NCBI GenBank assembly: GCA_045580305.1
Contig: JAZNNQ010000003.1
Span: 1-64,000, forward strand
DNA from: RGIG7332 sp045580305
GTDB taxonomy: Bacteria; Bacillota; Clostridia; Oscillospirales; JAAYXM01
Direction of reading: 5' to 3'
Length of the DNA: 64,000 nt
Part shown: positions 42,858 to 51,189 of the stretch, piece by piece
Layout of the letters: every line of letters begins with the position of its first letter
Position numbering within the stretch: the stretch's first letter is position 1
The notes under the pieces: generated by a model
What the model was told of the DNA's origin: nothing
Databases searched by the model: none
Seen by the model: only the letters and a program-made list of their open reading frames with translations
Program-made: the position numbers and the translations under genes

Positions 42858-43301
42858 ATGAGTGAAGGCACAAAATATTATATTGTAGAAGCGTCTGCCT
42901 TGCCCGAGATTTTCCATAAAGTGTGTGAGGCTAAAAGTCTTATGGAAAAGGGGAGAGCAAAGACGGTTGCCGATGCGGTAAGTACGGTTGGAATAAGCCG
43001 AAGCGCCTTTTATAAATATAAGGATGCTGTCCGCCCGTTTTATGAAATGGGTGTAAGAAAGATTATTACCTTCCACATAATGCTTGAGGACAGACCGGGT
43101 GTGCTTTCGGGTATGCTTAAAATATTTGCGGAATGTGGCGCAAATATTCTTACAATAAATCAGACAATTCCGATAAACGGTCAGGCGGCACTTACGGTTT
43201 CCGCAGAAACCGCCGATATGAAGACCGGACTTGATAAATTTATGGATATGGCGCAAGGGCTTGACGGTATTGTTCGTATTGAGCTTCTTGCCAGAGAATA
43301 G
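42858..43301 (+). CDS. ACT-domain protein (UPF0735/PheB-like)
   Basis: The 147-residue protein has an N-terminal helix-turn-helix-like part (EKGRAKTVADAVSTVGISRSAFYKYKDAV) and a C-terminal ACT domain (ITFHIMLEDRPGVLSGMLKIFAECGANILTINQTIPI). Such proteins are usually encoded just before homoserine dehydrogenase and may sense an amino acid of the aspartate pathway. The ATG at 42858 has GAGGG 8 nt upstream. It precedes hom by 12 nt. Confidence 0.88.
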   Translation: MSEGTKYYIVEASALPEIFHKVCEAKSLMEKGRAKTVADAVSTVGISRSAFYKYKDAVRPFYEMGVRKIITFHIMLEDRPGVLSGMLKIFAECGANILTINQTIPINGQAALTVSAETADMKTGLDKFMDMAQGLDGIVRIELLARE

Positions 43302-43313
43302 GAGGAAATACAA

Positions 43314-44543
43314 ATGGTTAAAATTGCGGTATTAGGTTTTGGTACGGTTGGCGCCGGCGTTGTAGATGTTATTTACGACAATGCTGATATTGTTGCAAAG
43401 AACGCTGCGGATAAAATTGAGGTTGAGTATATTCTTGATATTCGTGACTATCCGGACTCACCTTATGCAGACAAGGTAATTCACGATTTTGAGACTATTA
43501 TAAACGATGACAGCATTTCTGTTGTTGTTGAAACTATTGGTGGAACAAAGCCTGCTTATGATTTCACCAAGAGATCACTTCTTGCAGGAAAGAGTGTTGT
43601 AACATCCAATAAGGAACTTGTTGCAACACACGGTGCAGAGCTTATTGCGATTGCTAAGGCTAACAATGTAAACTACCTCTTCGAGGCGGCAGTTGGCGGT
43701 GGTATTCCGATTATCCGTCCCATGGCACAGTGTCTTGCTGCTAACAGAATTGATGAGGTTTGCGGCATCTTAAACGGTACCACTAACTATATCTTAAATC
43801 GTATGATCAATGCAGGTCTTTCTTTTGAGAAGGCGCTGTCCGAGGCTCAGGAAAAGGGCTATGCAGAGCGTAACCCCGCAGCGGATGTTGAGGGTCACGA
43901 TGCTTGCCGTAAGATATGTATTCTTGCAGCGCTTGCCTTCGGTAAGCATGTATATCCGGAATATGTAAAGACCGAGGGTATTACAAAGATTACTCTTGAG
44001 GATGTTGCATATGCAGAGTCTGATGATAAGGTAATCAAGCTTCTTGGCCGCGCAATTCGCGTTGATGAAAGCGGAAAAGCCTATGTTTTCGTTGCACCTC
44101 ATCTCGTAAGTCGCGAATCACCTTTGGCTTGTGTTAACGGCGTATTTAACAGTATTATGGTTTCCGGAAACGAGGTAGACGATGTAATGTTCTACGGAAG
44201 AGGCGCTGGTAAGTACCCCACAGCGTCTGCGGTTGTCGCGGATGTAATTGACGCGGCAAAGCATTTGAATGCAAGAAAGTATTTAAGCTGGGATGATGGC
44301 GATGCATCTGTTGTTGCTGATATTGCTGACTTTAAGTCTAAGTATTATATCAGAATTTCCGGTGACAATGCCCGCTCAGCCGCAATCGATGTGTTTGGCG
44401 AGGTTAAATTCTTAGAGAATAAAAATGTCGACGGAAACGAATGCGCGTTTATTACAGAAGAGCTTTCGCAGAATGAGCTTATAATTAAATTGGAAAAAAT
44501 TAAAAATCATGTTGCACTACTAGCGAATATGATGGTATTATAG
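43314..44543 (+). CDS. hom: Homoserine dehydrogenase
   Basis: The 409-residue protein has an N-terminal NAD(P)-binding fold (IAVLGFGTVGAGVVDV), the catalytic region AGKSVVTSNKELVATHG and EAAVGGGIPIIRPM, the NGTTNYILNRM and EKGYAERNPAADVEGHDA motifs, and a C-terminal ACT domain (YYIRISGDNARSAAIDVF) for feedback by threonine. It reduces aspartate semialdehyde to homoserine. It stands between an ACT-domain protein and lysC, both of the same pathway. Confidence 0.95.
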   Translation: MVKIAVLGFGTVGAGVVDVIYDNADIVAKNAADKIEVEYILDIRDYPDSPYADKVIHDFETIINDDSISVVVETIGGTKPAYDFTKRSLLAGKSVVTSNKELVATHGAELIAIAKANNVNYLFEAAVGGGIPIIRPMAQCLAANRIDEVCGILNGTTNYILNRMINAGLSFEKALSEAQEKGYAERNPAADVEGHDACRKICILAALAFGKHVYPEYVKTEGITKITLEDVAYAESDDKVIKLLGRAIRVDESGKAYVFVAPHLVSRESPLACVNGVFNSIMVSGNEVDDVMFYGRGAGKYPTASAVVADVIDAAKHLNARKYLSWDDGDASVVADIADFKSKYYIRISGDNARSAAIDVFGEVKFLENKNVDGNECAFITEELSQNELIIKLEKIKNHVALLANMMVL

Positions 44544-44573
44544 TAACATAGTTTTTTGGAAGGAGTATACACA

Positions 44574-45776
44574 ATGGGCCTTATTGTACAAAAATTTGGC
44601 GGCAGTTCGGTTGCTAATACTGAGCGAATCTTTAATGTCGCATCTATCATTACCGATACTTTCAAGGCTGGTAATGATGTTGTAGTTGTTCTCTCCGCTC
44701 AGGGCGATACAACCGACGAAATGATTGAAAAAGCTGCAGAGATTAATCCTAACCCCTCCAAGCGTGAAATGGATATGTTGCTCGCAAATGGTGAGCAGAT
44801 GTCAATTGCTCTTATGGCAATGGCAATTGAGAAACTCGGCTATCCGGTAATCTCTCTTTGCGGTTGGCAGGTAGGTATGCATACCGATTCTAACTACGGT
44901 AATGCAAAAATCGAAAAAATCACACCCACCCGAATTGAAACCGAACTTGCTCGCAAGAAAATCGTTTTAGTTGCAGGTTTCCAGGGTATTAACAAGTACG
45001 ATGATGTTACAACCCTCGGACGCGGAGGATCAGATACGACCGCTGTTGCACTTGCGGTAGCACTTAAGGCAGACCTCTGCCAGATCTATACCGATGTTGA
45101 TGGCGTTTATACCGCTGATCCGCGTTTTGTCAAAGATGCTCGCAAGTTAGAGGAAATCACTTACGACGAAATGCTTGAGCTTGCATCCCTTGGCGCAAAT
45201 GTTCTTCACAACCGATCCGTTGAGATGGCAAAGCGCTATAATATAGAATTAGAAGTTATTTCCAGTTTTACTAAACAACCAGGTACTAAGGTTAAGGAGG
45301 CACCTAACATGGAAAAAATGAATGTTTCAGGCGTTGCAAAAGATAAAAATATCGCTCGTATTTCACTTGTTAACTTAGCGCATATCCCCGGCGTAGCATT
45401 TAAGATTTTCTCGGTTTTAGCTGCTAAGAAGATTAATGTTGACATTATTCTTCAGTCCATCGGCCGTGATGATACCAAGGATATAAGTTTTACCGTTTCT
45501 TCTGACAATGTTCAGGCTGCCATCGATGTTTTAAATGACAACAAGGATAAAATCGGTTTTGAGGATATCTCCGTTAACGAAAAGGTTTGCAAGGTCTCCA
45601 TTGTCGGTGCAGGTATGGTTAACAACCCGGGCGTTGCAGCAACAATGTTCGAGGCTCTTGCTGATGCAAACATCAATATCCAGATGATTTCAACAAGTGA
45701 GCTTAAGGTTTCCGTTCTTATCGATGAGGAAGATGCAGACAAGGCGCTTTCTGCAATTCACGGCAAGTTCTTTTAA
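44574..45776 (+). CDS. lysC: Aspartate kinase
   Basis: The 400-residue protein starts with the kinase motif VQKFGGSSVAN, continues with VTTLGRGGSDTTAVALA and ends with two ACT domains (SLVNLAHIPGVAFKIFSVL and SIVGAGMVNNPGVAATMFEAL). It makes aspartyl-phosphate, the first step to lysine, threonine and methionine. The ATG at 44574 has AAGGAG 8 nt upstream. An internal in-frame ATG at 45309 with a perfect AGGAGG could produce a separate regulatory beta subunit, as known for Bacillus LysC. Confidence 0.95.
   Translation: MGLIVQKFGGSSVANTERIFNVASIITDTFKAGNDVVVVLSAQGDTTDEMIEKAAEINPNPSKREMDMLLANGEQMSIALMAMAIEKLGYPVISLCGWQVGMHTDSNYGNAKIEKITPTRIETELARKKIVLVAGFQGINKYDDVTTLGRGGSDTTAVALAVALKADLCQIYTDVDGVYTADPRFVKDARKLEEITYDEMLELASLGANVLHNRSVEMAKRYNIELEVISSFTKQPGTKVKEAPNMEKMNVSGVAKDKNIARISLVNLAHIPGVAFKIFSVLAAKKINVDIILQSIGRDDTKDISFTVSSDNVQAAIDVLNDNKDKIGFEDISVNEKVCKVSIVGAGMVNNPGVAATMFEALADANINIQMISTSELKVSVLIDEEDADKALSAIHGKFF
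45295..45311 (+). promoter_or_regulatory. Internal ribosome-binding site for aspartate kinase beta subunit
   Basis: AGGAGG (45295-45300) is followed by 8 nt and an in-frame ATG (45309). Starting there gives 155 residues covering both ACT domains. Confidence 0.7.
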
Positions 45777-45789
45777 TTAAGACAAACAT

Positions 45790-45824
45790 AAAAAAGAAGA
45801 GTTCTTACGAACTCTTCTTTTTTT
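45790..45824. terminator. Bidirectional terminator between lysC and aldo/keto reductase gene
   Basis: Stem AAGAAGAGTTC/GAACTCTTCTT with loop TTAC has six A residues before and seven T residues after it, and reaches the stop codon of the converging gene. Confidence 0.9.
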
Positions 45825-46641
45825 ATCCGTTAAAAGTATATGGATCAGCACCGATGTGAAGATTGGAATCCAAACTGTCAAGTAGTTTAATATCCTCACT
45901 TGAAAGGGAAAAATCAAACACATCACGGTTTTCCGCTATTCGTGCGGGCTCTTTTGATTTGGGTATAGGAATATGACCCTTTTGTAATTGCCAGCGGAGA
46001 AGGATTTGTGCGGGGGTTTTAGTATGTTTTTTGGAAAGGGTAATAATGTTCTCGTTTTCCATTCCGCGTGCCCTGTAAAGGGGTCCCCAAGCGATGAGAG
46101 CGATGTTATTATCTTTACAGAAAGTGGAAAGCTCACGCTCCTGATAAAACGGGTGTAGTTCAATCTGGTTTACGGCAGGATAGAAACCAAAGGGGTCTTT
46201 GAATTTTTGCAGATGCTCGATCTGGAAATTTGAAACGCCCAGCGTTTTGAAAAGCTTGCCTTGCAGAGGGAGTAGTGTATCTATTGCCCGGTGACGGCGG
46301 TCATCATCCGTGCCCGGCCAATGAAGCAGGTAACAGTCCAGATAGTCGCAGTCTAATTCTTTAAGTGTCTTCTCCAAAGCGCGAAGCGGAGTGTCAAAAT
46401 CCAACGGCCACAGTTTGGATAGTATAAAAAGCTTATCTCTCGAAACGCTTGCGTTCTTTATGCCGCAACCGACTTCAATTTCATTATTATATTTAGATGC
46501 CGAGTCGATATAGCGGTACCCCTCAGAGATTGCACAAGTTACCGCGTTTTTGATTTCATTGCCGTATGCATTCCAACAGCCGAAACCAAAAATGGGAATG
46601 GAGTTACCGTCTGCAAGTGTAATATTGTCGGAAAATTTCAT
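45823..46641 (-). CDS. Aldo/keto reductase
   Basis: The 272-residue protein is an AKR-fold oxidoreductase. Visible catalytic residues are Asp and Tyr in YRYIDSASKYNNE, Lys in FILSKLW and His in CYLLHWPGTDD; the NADPH-binding end has IPIPKSKEPARIAENRDVF. It would reduce aldehydes or ketones using NADPH; the substrate is not predictable. It follows the PRPP-synthetase gene but is separated from it by a terminator. Confidence 0.9.
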   Translation of the reverse strand: MKFSDNITLADGNSIPIFGFGCWNAYGNEIKNAVTCAISEGYRYIDSASKYNNEIEVGCGIKNASVSRDKLFILSKLWPLDFDTPLRALEKTLKELDCDYLDCYLLHWPGTDDDRRHRAIDTLLPLQGKLFKTLGVSNFQIEHLQKFKDPFGFYPAVNQIELHPFYQERELSTFCKDNNIALIAWGPLYRARGMENENIITLSKKHTKTPAQILLRWQLQKGHIPIPKSKEPARIAENRDVFDFSLSSEDIKLLDSLDSNLHIGADPYTFNG

Positions 46642-46650
46642 AGTCTATAC

Positions 46651-46687
46651 CTCAACAAACAGCCCGGACGAAATTCGACCGGGCTGT
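46651..46687 (-). terminator. Intrinsic terminator after the PRPP synthetase gene
   Basis: ACAGCCCGG pairs with CCGGGCTGT (46659-46667 and 46679-46687), followed on the minus strand by TTTGTTG. The T-run is interrupted, so termination may be partial. Confidence 0.65.
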
Positions 46688-46693
46688 AAATGT

Positions 46694-47872
46694 TTATTTG
46701 TTACGATATTTTTCAAGAAGTGCATTTATCTTATCAGCGGGATTGAGAAGCGGGCTGATAGATAAGTCGTGGTTGAGCGTATCGATGATAAGTGATAAGA
46801 ACTTTGACATATCAACATTAACATACCAGGGAGCATTTAAAACTTCAGGTGTGCGGTAGTTTAAGTTGGTAGTAAATACGCGGGAGATAACGCCTTCCTC
46901 ATAACACTTGTCAAACGCAGCGGTACCTTCTGTGAAGAGACCGAAAGTGGTAGCAATGAAAATTCGATTTGCCTTTCTGTTCTTCAGCTCGTATGCGATA
47001 TCAATAACAGAATCGCCGGAGGAGATCATATCGTCGATGATTAAAACATCCTTGCCTTCAACAGAGTCACCTAAGAACTCATGGCTGACAATGGGGTTAC
47101 GACCATTAACGATGCGAGTATAGTCGCGGCGCTTATAGAACATACCAACATCAAGCCCCAGCATACTAGCATAGTAGAGAGAACGATGCATACCGCCTTC
47201 ATCAGGGCTGATGACAATCATCTTGTCCTTGTTGATTTCAAGGTCAGGAACCTCGCGTAAAAGCGCCTTGATAACCTGATATGTAGGCTGAATATTTTCA
47301 AAACCGGTAAGGGGAATAGCATTCTGAACGCGGGGATCATGTGCGTCAAAGGTGATGATGTTAGTAACACCTAAATGCTCAAGCTCTTGAAGTGCAAGTG
47401 CACAGTCGAGAGATTCACGGTCAGACTTCTTGTGCTGACGGCTCTCGTAAAGAAGAGGCATAATAACCGTAATACGACGGGATTTACCACTTACAGCGGC
47501 GATGATACGCTTGATATCCTGGAAATGATCGTCCGGACTCATAGGGCAATCCTTGCTATACATTTTATATGTACAGCTGTAATTACTGATATCTGCTAAA
47601 ATAAATAAGTCGTGAGCACGAACGGTTTCCTTAATAATAGCCTTACCTTCACCGGATGCAAAACGAGGGGTAATATGGTCGATCAAGTAAGAATCGCGCA
47701 TATATGCCGGGAAGTGAAGGGGAACATATCCGTTCTCAACATTACTACGACGCTGGAGAACAAGATTCTTGTCTACTAAGTCACCGAGCTCACGGCTACC
47801 TGCAAGTGAAATCAAACCCAACGGGGCAAAAGGAATTTTATCTTCAGGTGCTGCTTTAAAAGAGCTTGTCAT
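46694..47872 (-). CDS. prs: Ribose-phosphate pyrophosphokinase (long, divergent form)
   Basis: The 392-residue protein belongs to the PRPP synthetase family: FDAHDPRVQNA, VISPDEGGMHRS and the PRPP loop VLIIDDMISSGDSVIDIA are recognisable. It makes PRPP from ribose-5-phosphate and ATP, feeding histidine, NAD and nucleotide synthesis. It is longer than the usual 310-320 residues, and the PRPP loop reads DDMISSGDS rather than the common DD.I.T.GT, so it belongs to a separate Clostridia-type clade. The ATG at 47872 has GAGGAG 9 nt upstream; the longer frame to 47941 runs through the promoter. Confidence 0.88.
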   Translation of the reverse strand: MTSSFKAAPEDKIPFAPLGLISLAGSRELGDLVDKNLVLQRRSNVENGYVPLHFPAYMRDSYLIDHITPRFASGEGKAIIKETVRAHDLFILADISNYSCTYKMYSKDCPMSPDDHFQDIKRIIAAVSGKSRRITVIMPLLYESRQHKKSDRESLDCALALQELEHLGVTNIITFDAHDPRVQNAIPLTGFENIQPTYQVIKALLREVPDLEINKDKMIVISPDEGGMHRSLYYASMLGLDVGMFYKRRDYTRIVNGRNPIVSHEFLGDSVEGKDVLIIDDMISSGDSVIDIAYELKNRKANRIFIATTFGLFTEGTAAFDKCYEEGVISRVFTTNLNYRTPEVLNAPWYVNVDMSKFLSLIIDTLNHDLSISPLLNPADKINALLEKYRNK

Positions 47873-47931
47873 TTTTAACATCTCCTCTGTATTGAAATTA
47901 ATCGCCATAATTGGCGCACATGTACAACAAT

Positions 47932-47960
47932 ATAATAACATACGACAAAATATTTATCAA
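47932..47960 (-). promoter_or_regulatory. Promoter of the PRPP synthetase gene
   Basis: On the minus strand TTGATA (47955-47960) and TATTAT (47932-47937) are separated by 17 nt, 60 nt before the start codon. Confidence 0.7.
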
Positions 47961-48034
47961 TGTCTAATTACAACAATGATTAAAAAAAGTATTTGTGGAT
48001 TTCGATAATTTTGACAATGCTCCTAAAAATTCGA

Positions 48035-48063
48035 TTGACGGAAAAGCGTGTTTGTGTTAAACT
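48035..48063 (+). promoter_or_regulatory. Promoter of tRNA-Thr
   Basis: TTGACG (48035-48040) and TAAACT (48058-48063) are separated by 17 nt, and the -10 lies 13 nt before the tRNA. Confidence 0.75.
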
Positions 48064-48076
48064 TATTAGTGCTATT

Positions 48077-48152
48077 GCTGGAATAACTCAGTCGGTAGAG
48101 TACCTCACTCGTAATGAGGAAGTCGAGGGTTCAAGTCCCTTTTCCAGCTCCA
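48077..48152 (+). tRNA. tRNA-Thr (CGT)
   Basis: Cloverleaf with acceptor GCTGGAA/TTCCAGC, D-stem ACTC/GAGT, anticodon stem CCTCA/TGAGG around CTCGTAA (anticodon CGT), T-arm GAGGG/CCCTT and encoded CCA. Confidence 0.95.
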
Positions 48153-48215
48153 TTAAAAAGGATAACCCACAAGGGTTATCCTTTTTAATTTATGATTAAT
48201 AGGGACTTGAACCCT
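48135..48215 (+). repeat. tRNA-Thr 3'-end repeat, copy A
   Basis: This 81-bp unit holds the last 18 nt of tRNA-Thr, its intrinsic terminator and an inverted copy of the T-arm (48201-48215, reverse complement of 48126-48140). It recurs 183 bp downstream with a single-base deletion. Confidence 0.9.
48152..48189 (+). terminator. Terminator of tRNA-Thr
   Basis: ATTAAAAAGGATAACCC pairs with GGGTTATCCTTTTTAAT, loop ACAA. It is present in both copies of the repeat and could act on both strands. Confidence 0.9.
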
Positions 48216-48317
48216 AAGAGGGTTTTTGCGTTAAGAAAATATGCCGGTGGCATATTTTTAGCAAAAAGGTGTGAAGTCCGCAAGGACGAGCAAGTAAGCC
48301 GCGATGAGCGCGGCTGT
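48216..48317 (+). other. Structured 102-bp insert between the two tRNA-Thr 3'-end copies
   Basis: No gene is seen here. TTTTTGC/GCAAAAA enclose AAATATGCC/GGCATATTT, then GTCCGCAAGGAC forms a GCAA-loop hairpin and AGCCGCGATGAGCGCGGCT a third hairpin. Together they suggest a folded RNA or a DNA element. Confidence 0.6.
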
Positions 48318-48397
48318 GTCCCTTTTCCAGCTCCATTAAAAAGGATAACCCACAAGGGTTATCCTTTTTAATTTATGTTAATAGGGACTTGAACCCT
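48318..48397 (+). repeat. tRNA-Thr 3'-end repeat, copy B
   Basis: This 80-bp copy of 48135-48215 again contains the last 18 nt of tRNA-Thr, the terminator stem (about 48335-48371) and an inverted T-arm (48383-48397), but no complete tRNA. Confidence 0.9.
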
Positions 48398-48475
48398 TTA
48401 AGAAGAGTTTTCTGAAAATACATCTTGAAGATGAAGCGGTTTAATGATAGACTAAGCATATAAGAGGTGAATATA

Positions 48476-49723
48476 ATGAAAACAACCAAAAGAGTAATTT
48501 CATTTTTTCTTGCCGTATTAACAATAGCGGCACTTTGTACGGTTACGGCAGTCGACGCTACCAAAGATGTTGTTGTAAGCTTACAGATTGACAATCCTAT
48601 AATGACGGTCAACGGAGCGCGTGCTGAAATTGATGCCGGACGCGGGACAAAGCCGATTATAAATGGCGGACGAACATTGGTACCGATTCGTGCCATAATT
48701 GAGGCCTTTGATGGTGATGTCAAGTGGGAAAATACAACTCGCACAGCCATTCTCACCCTTGAAGGCGATGTCATTAAACTAATTATAGACAGCAAGACCG
48801 CATACCTTAACAATAAAGCCCACACGCTGGATGTGGCACCTAAGATCGTCAACGGCCGCACTATGTTGCCTATCCGCTTTGTGGCTGAAGGATTCAATCT
48901 GGGTGTTGCCTGGGATGGTAAGACTAAAACTGTTTCTGTTATAAGAAATATATTTGAGGACTATGAGTATAACCGCTTAATGGCGGCGCTTCCTCGATAT
49001 AGCGGATCGCCCTATGCGGTTATAAATAACAATAAACCTTATTTCGCGCCTTATGAAATAATTTCAGGCTCTTTTGAGTATTACAGCACACTTGACGAGT
49101 TGGGCAGATGTGATGTATGTATGGCGTCTGTTGCCGAGGATCTTATGCCGACGGGTGAACGAGAAAGTATAAGCTCGGTAACGCCTACAGGATGGATAAA
49201 TGCTTCCTATGATTTTATCAGCGGAAAATATTTGTACAACCGATGCCACTTGATCGGCTATCAGTTAACCGGTGAAAACGCCAATAAGCGGAATTTGATA
49301 ACCGGAACACGGTATATGAATGTGGACGGTATGCTGCCATTTGAGAACAAGATCGATGATTATATAGAAAGAACCGGAAACCATGTTATGTACCGAGTAA
49401 CACCGGTTTTCAAGGGCAATAACTTAGTGGCAGACGGTGTTTTAATGGAGGCCTATTCGGTTGAAGATAATGGAAAGGGCATCTCATTCTGTGTTTACTG
49501 CTATAATATTCAGCCGGGCGTAAGCATTAATTATGCAACGGGTAGTAGTGCAATACAGGTGCAACAAGCGCCTGCTGCAACCACTACATTTTCCGTTTAT
49601 CGTACGCCCAGTGGCAAAAAATATCATTTCGATGCAAATTGTGGTGGAAAAAACAGTTATGAGATAACCTTAGAAGCGGCAAAAAGTGCAGGGCTTACCG
49701 CTTGCAAAAAATGTGCAAGTTAG
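48476..49723 (+). CDS. Secreted DNA/RNA nuclease with copper-amine-oxidase N-like domain
   Basis: The 415-residue protein has a signal peptide (1-27), a CuAO-N-like domain (about 35-155: INGGRTLVPIRAIIEAF, VNGRTMLPIRFVAEGFN), a nuclease domain (about 160-350) with the active-site stretch YNRCHLIGYQLTGENANKRNLITGT of the DNA-entry/streptodornase type, and a C-terminal metal-binding-like domain (KYHFDANCGGKNS, ACKKCAS). The ATG at 48476 follows AAGAGG. It probably degrades extracellular nucleic acid; the first domain likely binds wall or acts as fold support. Confidence 0.88.
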   Translation: MKTTKRVISFFLAVLTIAALCTVTAVDATKDVVVSLQIDNPIMTVNGARAEIDAGRGTKPIINGGRTLVPIRAIIEAFDGDVKWENTTRTAILTLEGDVIKLIIDSKTAYLNNKAHTLDVAPKIVNGRTMLPIRFVAEGFNLGVAWDGKTKTVSVIRNIFEDYEYNRLMAALPRYSGSPYAVINNNKPYFAPYEIISGSFEYYSTLDELGRCDVCMASVAEDLMPTGERESISSVTPTGWINASYDFISGKYLYNRCHLIGYQLTGENANKRNLITGTRYMNVDGMLPFENKIDDYIERTGNHVMYRVTPVFKGNNLVADGVLMEAYSVEDNGKGISFCVYCYNIQPGVSINYATGSSAIQVQQAPAATTTFSVYRTPSGKKYHFDANCGGKNSYEITLEAAKSAGLTACKKCAS

Positions 49724-49749
49724 AATTGCATGGGAAAGAGGCTAATTGT

Positions 49750-50790
49750 ATGAAATACAAAGTAGATTTGAATTATCTCGTCGATACATTTACAAAGATT
49801 GCAAAGGTACCGAGTGTTGTCGGATATTCAAAACAGTTAAATCCTGTTCTGGACGAGCTTGCAAAGGAATTGGGCTATTCCGTTACATATGATAACCGAG
49901 CTACTGCGTATATTACAGTACCCGGTAAAAATCACGATAAAAAGATAATGTTTGGTGCCCATGCTGATACCATCGGTATGGTGGTTTATAAAATAGAGAG
50001 CGACGGCACATTACAAATGCGTACCTTTGGAGGGGTAATGTTCCAAAGCCTTGAGGGTGAGAGTGTTCGCATATGCACCAGAGACGGAAGGGAATATACC
50101 GGTCTTATCGCTTGTAAGTCCCATTCGCCCCATGTGTTTGAGGACTGCAGAAGCATGCCTCGCGATCAGGAGCACATGATCGTGTTTTTGGATGAACCCG
50201 TGAAATCAAAAGAGGATGTTTTGGCACTGGGCATCCAAAACGGTGACTTTGTATATCCTGATCCCAGAACGACTTTGACTCAAAACGGCTATCTCAAATC
50301 CCGTTATATTGATGACAAGGGTTCGATTGCATGCTGTTTTGCAGCGCTTAGATATATTGCAGAGAATAAATTAACTCCTGCGTATGACACAATTTTTGCA
50401 TTCCCGTATTACGAAGAAAAAGGCTGCGGCGGTGCATATGTACCGGATGGGGTAAGTGAGTATATTGCCGTTGATATCGGTCTTGTAGGACCGGATTTGG
50501 ATGGCACTGAGGACAAGGTGAGCATCTGTGCTGCGGACGCGAACTTACCATATGATTATGATCTTACCAATGAACTTATTGCTTGTGCGAAAGAGACGGG
50601 TTGTGAGTATGCGCTTGATGTATTTTACCGTTATGGTACTGATGGAAGCGCGGCATTTAAAGCGAGCAATAATCTGCGAGTTGCGGCCTTCGGTATGGCG
50701 GTAATTTGTAGTCACGGCATAGAACGCACTCACATCAGAGGCCTTGAGGGAGCGACAAATATCATCTTAGAATATATTATGTTAAAGTAA
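49750..50790 (+). CDS. M42-family metallopeptidase
   Basis: The 346-residue protein has the M42 metal ligands and catalytic residues: FGAHADTIGMVV, YIDDKGSIACC, YEEKGCGGAYV, AVDIGLVGPDLDG and SHGIERTH. M42 enzymes are dodecameric, two-metal aminopeptidases of the cytoplasm. The ATG at 49750 has AGAGG 8 nt upstream; the longer frame begins inside the nuclease gene. It starts 26 nt after the nuclease gene. Confidence 0.92.
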   Translation: MKYKVDLNYLVDTFTKIAKVPSVVGYSKQLNPVLDELAKELGYSVTYDNRATAYITVPGKNHDKKIMFGAHADTIGMVVYKIESDGTLQMRTFGGVMFQSLEGESVRICTRDGREYTGLIACKSHSPHVFEDCRSMPRDQEHMIVFLDEPVKSKEDVLALGIQNGDFVYPDPRTTLTQNGYLKSRYIDDKGSIACCFAALRYIAENKLTPAYDTIFAFPYYEEKGCGGAYVPDGVSEYIAVDIGLVGPDLDGTEDKVSICAADANLPYDYDLTNELIACAKETGCEYALDVFYRYGTDGSAAFKASNNLRVAAFGMAVICSHGIERTHIRGLEGATNIILEYIMLK

Positions 50791-50803
50791 AGGAGTAATT
50801 AAA

Positions 50804-51145
50804 ATGATCAGAAGAGCAGACGAAATCGCAAAAAACGGTAAACCCGATCCGGATAAGGATTCGCTTACCATATTTAAGCTAAACACTTTCGAAAATCAGC
50901 CGGAGAAACTAAGAACTTATGCTCTGGCGACTGTTGAGCCGGGCGGTGAGGTTGACTTCCACATCCACGAGGGTGAGTGCGAGTATTACTATATTCTCTC
51001 GGGTATTGCAGAGTATAGTGATAATGGAAAGATCGTTGAGGTAACTGCTGGCGATCTTACCTTTACGCCATCCGGCAAAGGACACGGAATTAAGAACATC
51101 GGAAACGAACCGCTTATATTCTTCCCACTTATAATCAAATATTAA
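50804..51145 (+). CDS. Cupin-domain protein
   Basis: The 113-residue protein is a single cupin domain: PGGEVDFHIHEGECEYYYILSGIAEY carries motif 1 with two His and a Glu, and GDLTFTPSGKGHGIKNIG carries motif 2. It may bind a metal and act as an isomerase, small-molecule sensor or similar. It starts 13 nt after the peptidase gene, so the two are co-transcribed, and ends at a terminator. Confidence 0.88.
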   Translation: MIRRADEIAKNGKPDPDKDSLTIFKLNTFENQPEKLRTYALATVEPGGEVDFHIHEGECEYYYILSGIAEYSDNGKIVEVTAGDLTFTPSGKGHGIKNIGNEPLIFFPLIIKY

Positions 51146-51181
51146 AAAAAGACGGTGTGGCATTGCCACACCGCCTTTTTA
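51144..51181. terminator. Bidirectional terminator between cupin and SASP genes
   Basis: CGGTGTGGC/GCCACACCG stem with loop ATT, flanked by seven A residues and a T-run, between converging genes. Confidence 0.9.
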
Positions 51182-51189
51182 TTTTAAAG

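Noticed and set aside
47873..47941. N-terminal extension of PRPP synthetase
   Set aside because: It overlaps the TTGATA-17-TATTAT promoter and lacks a ribosome-binding site.
48216..48397. A second tRNA in the duplicated block
   Set aside because: Only the last 18 nt of tRNA-Thr are duplicated; no acceptor 5' half, D-arm or anticodon arm is present.
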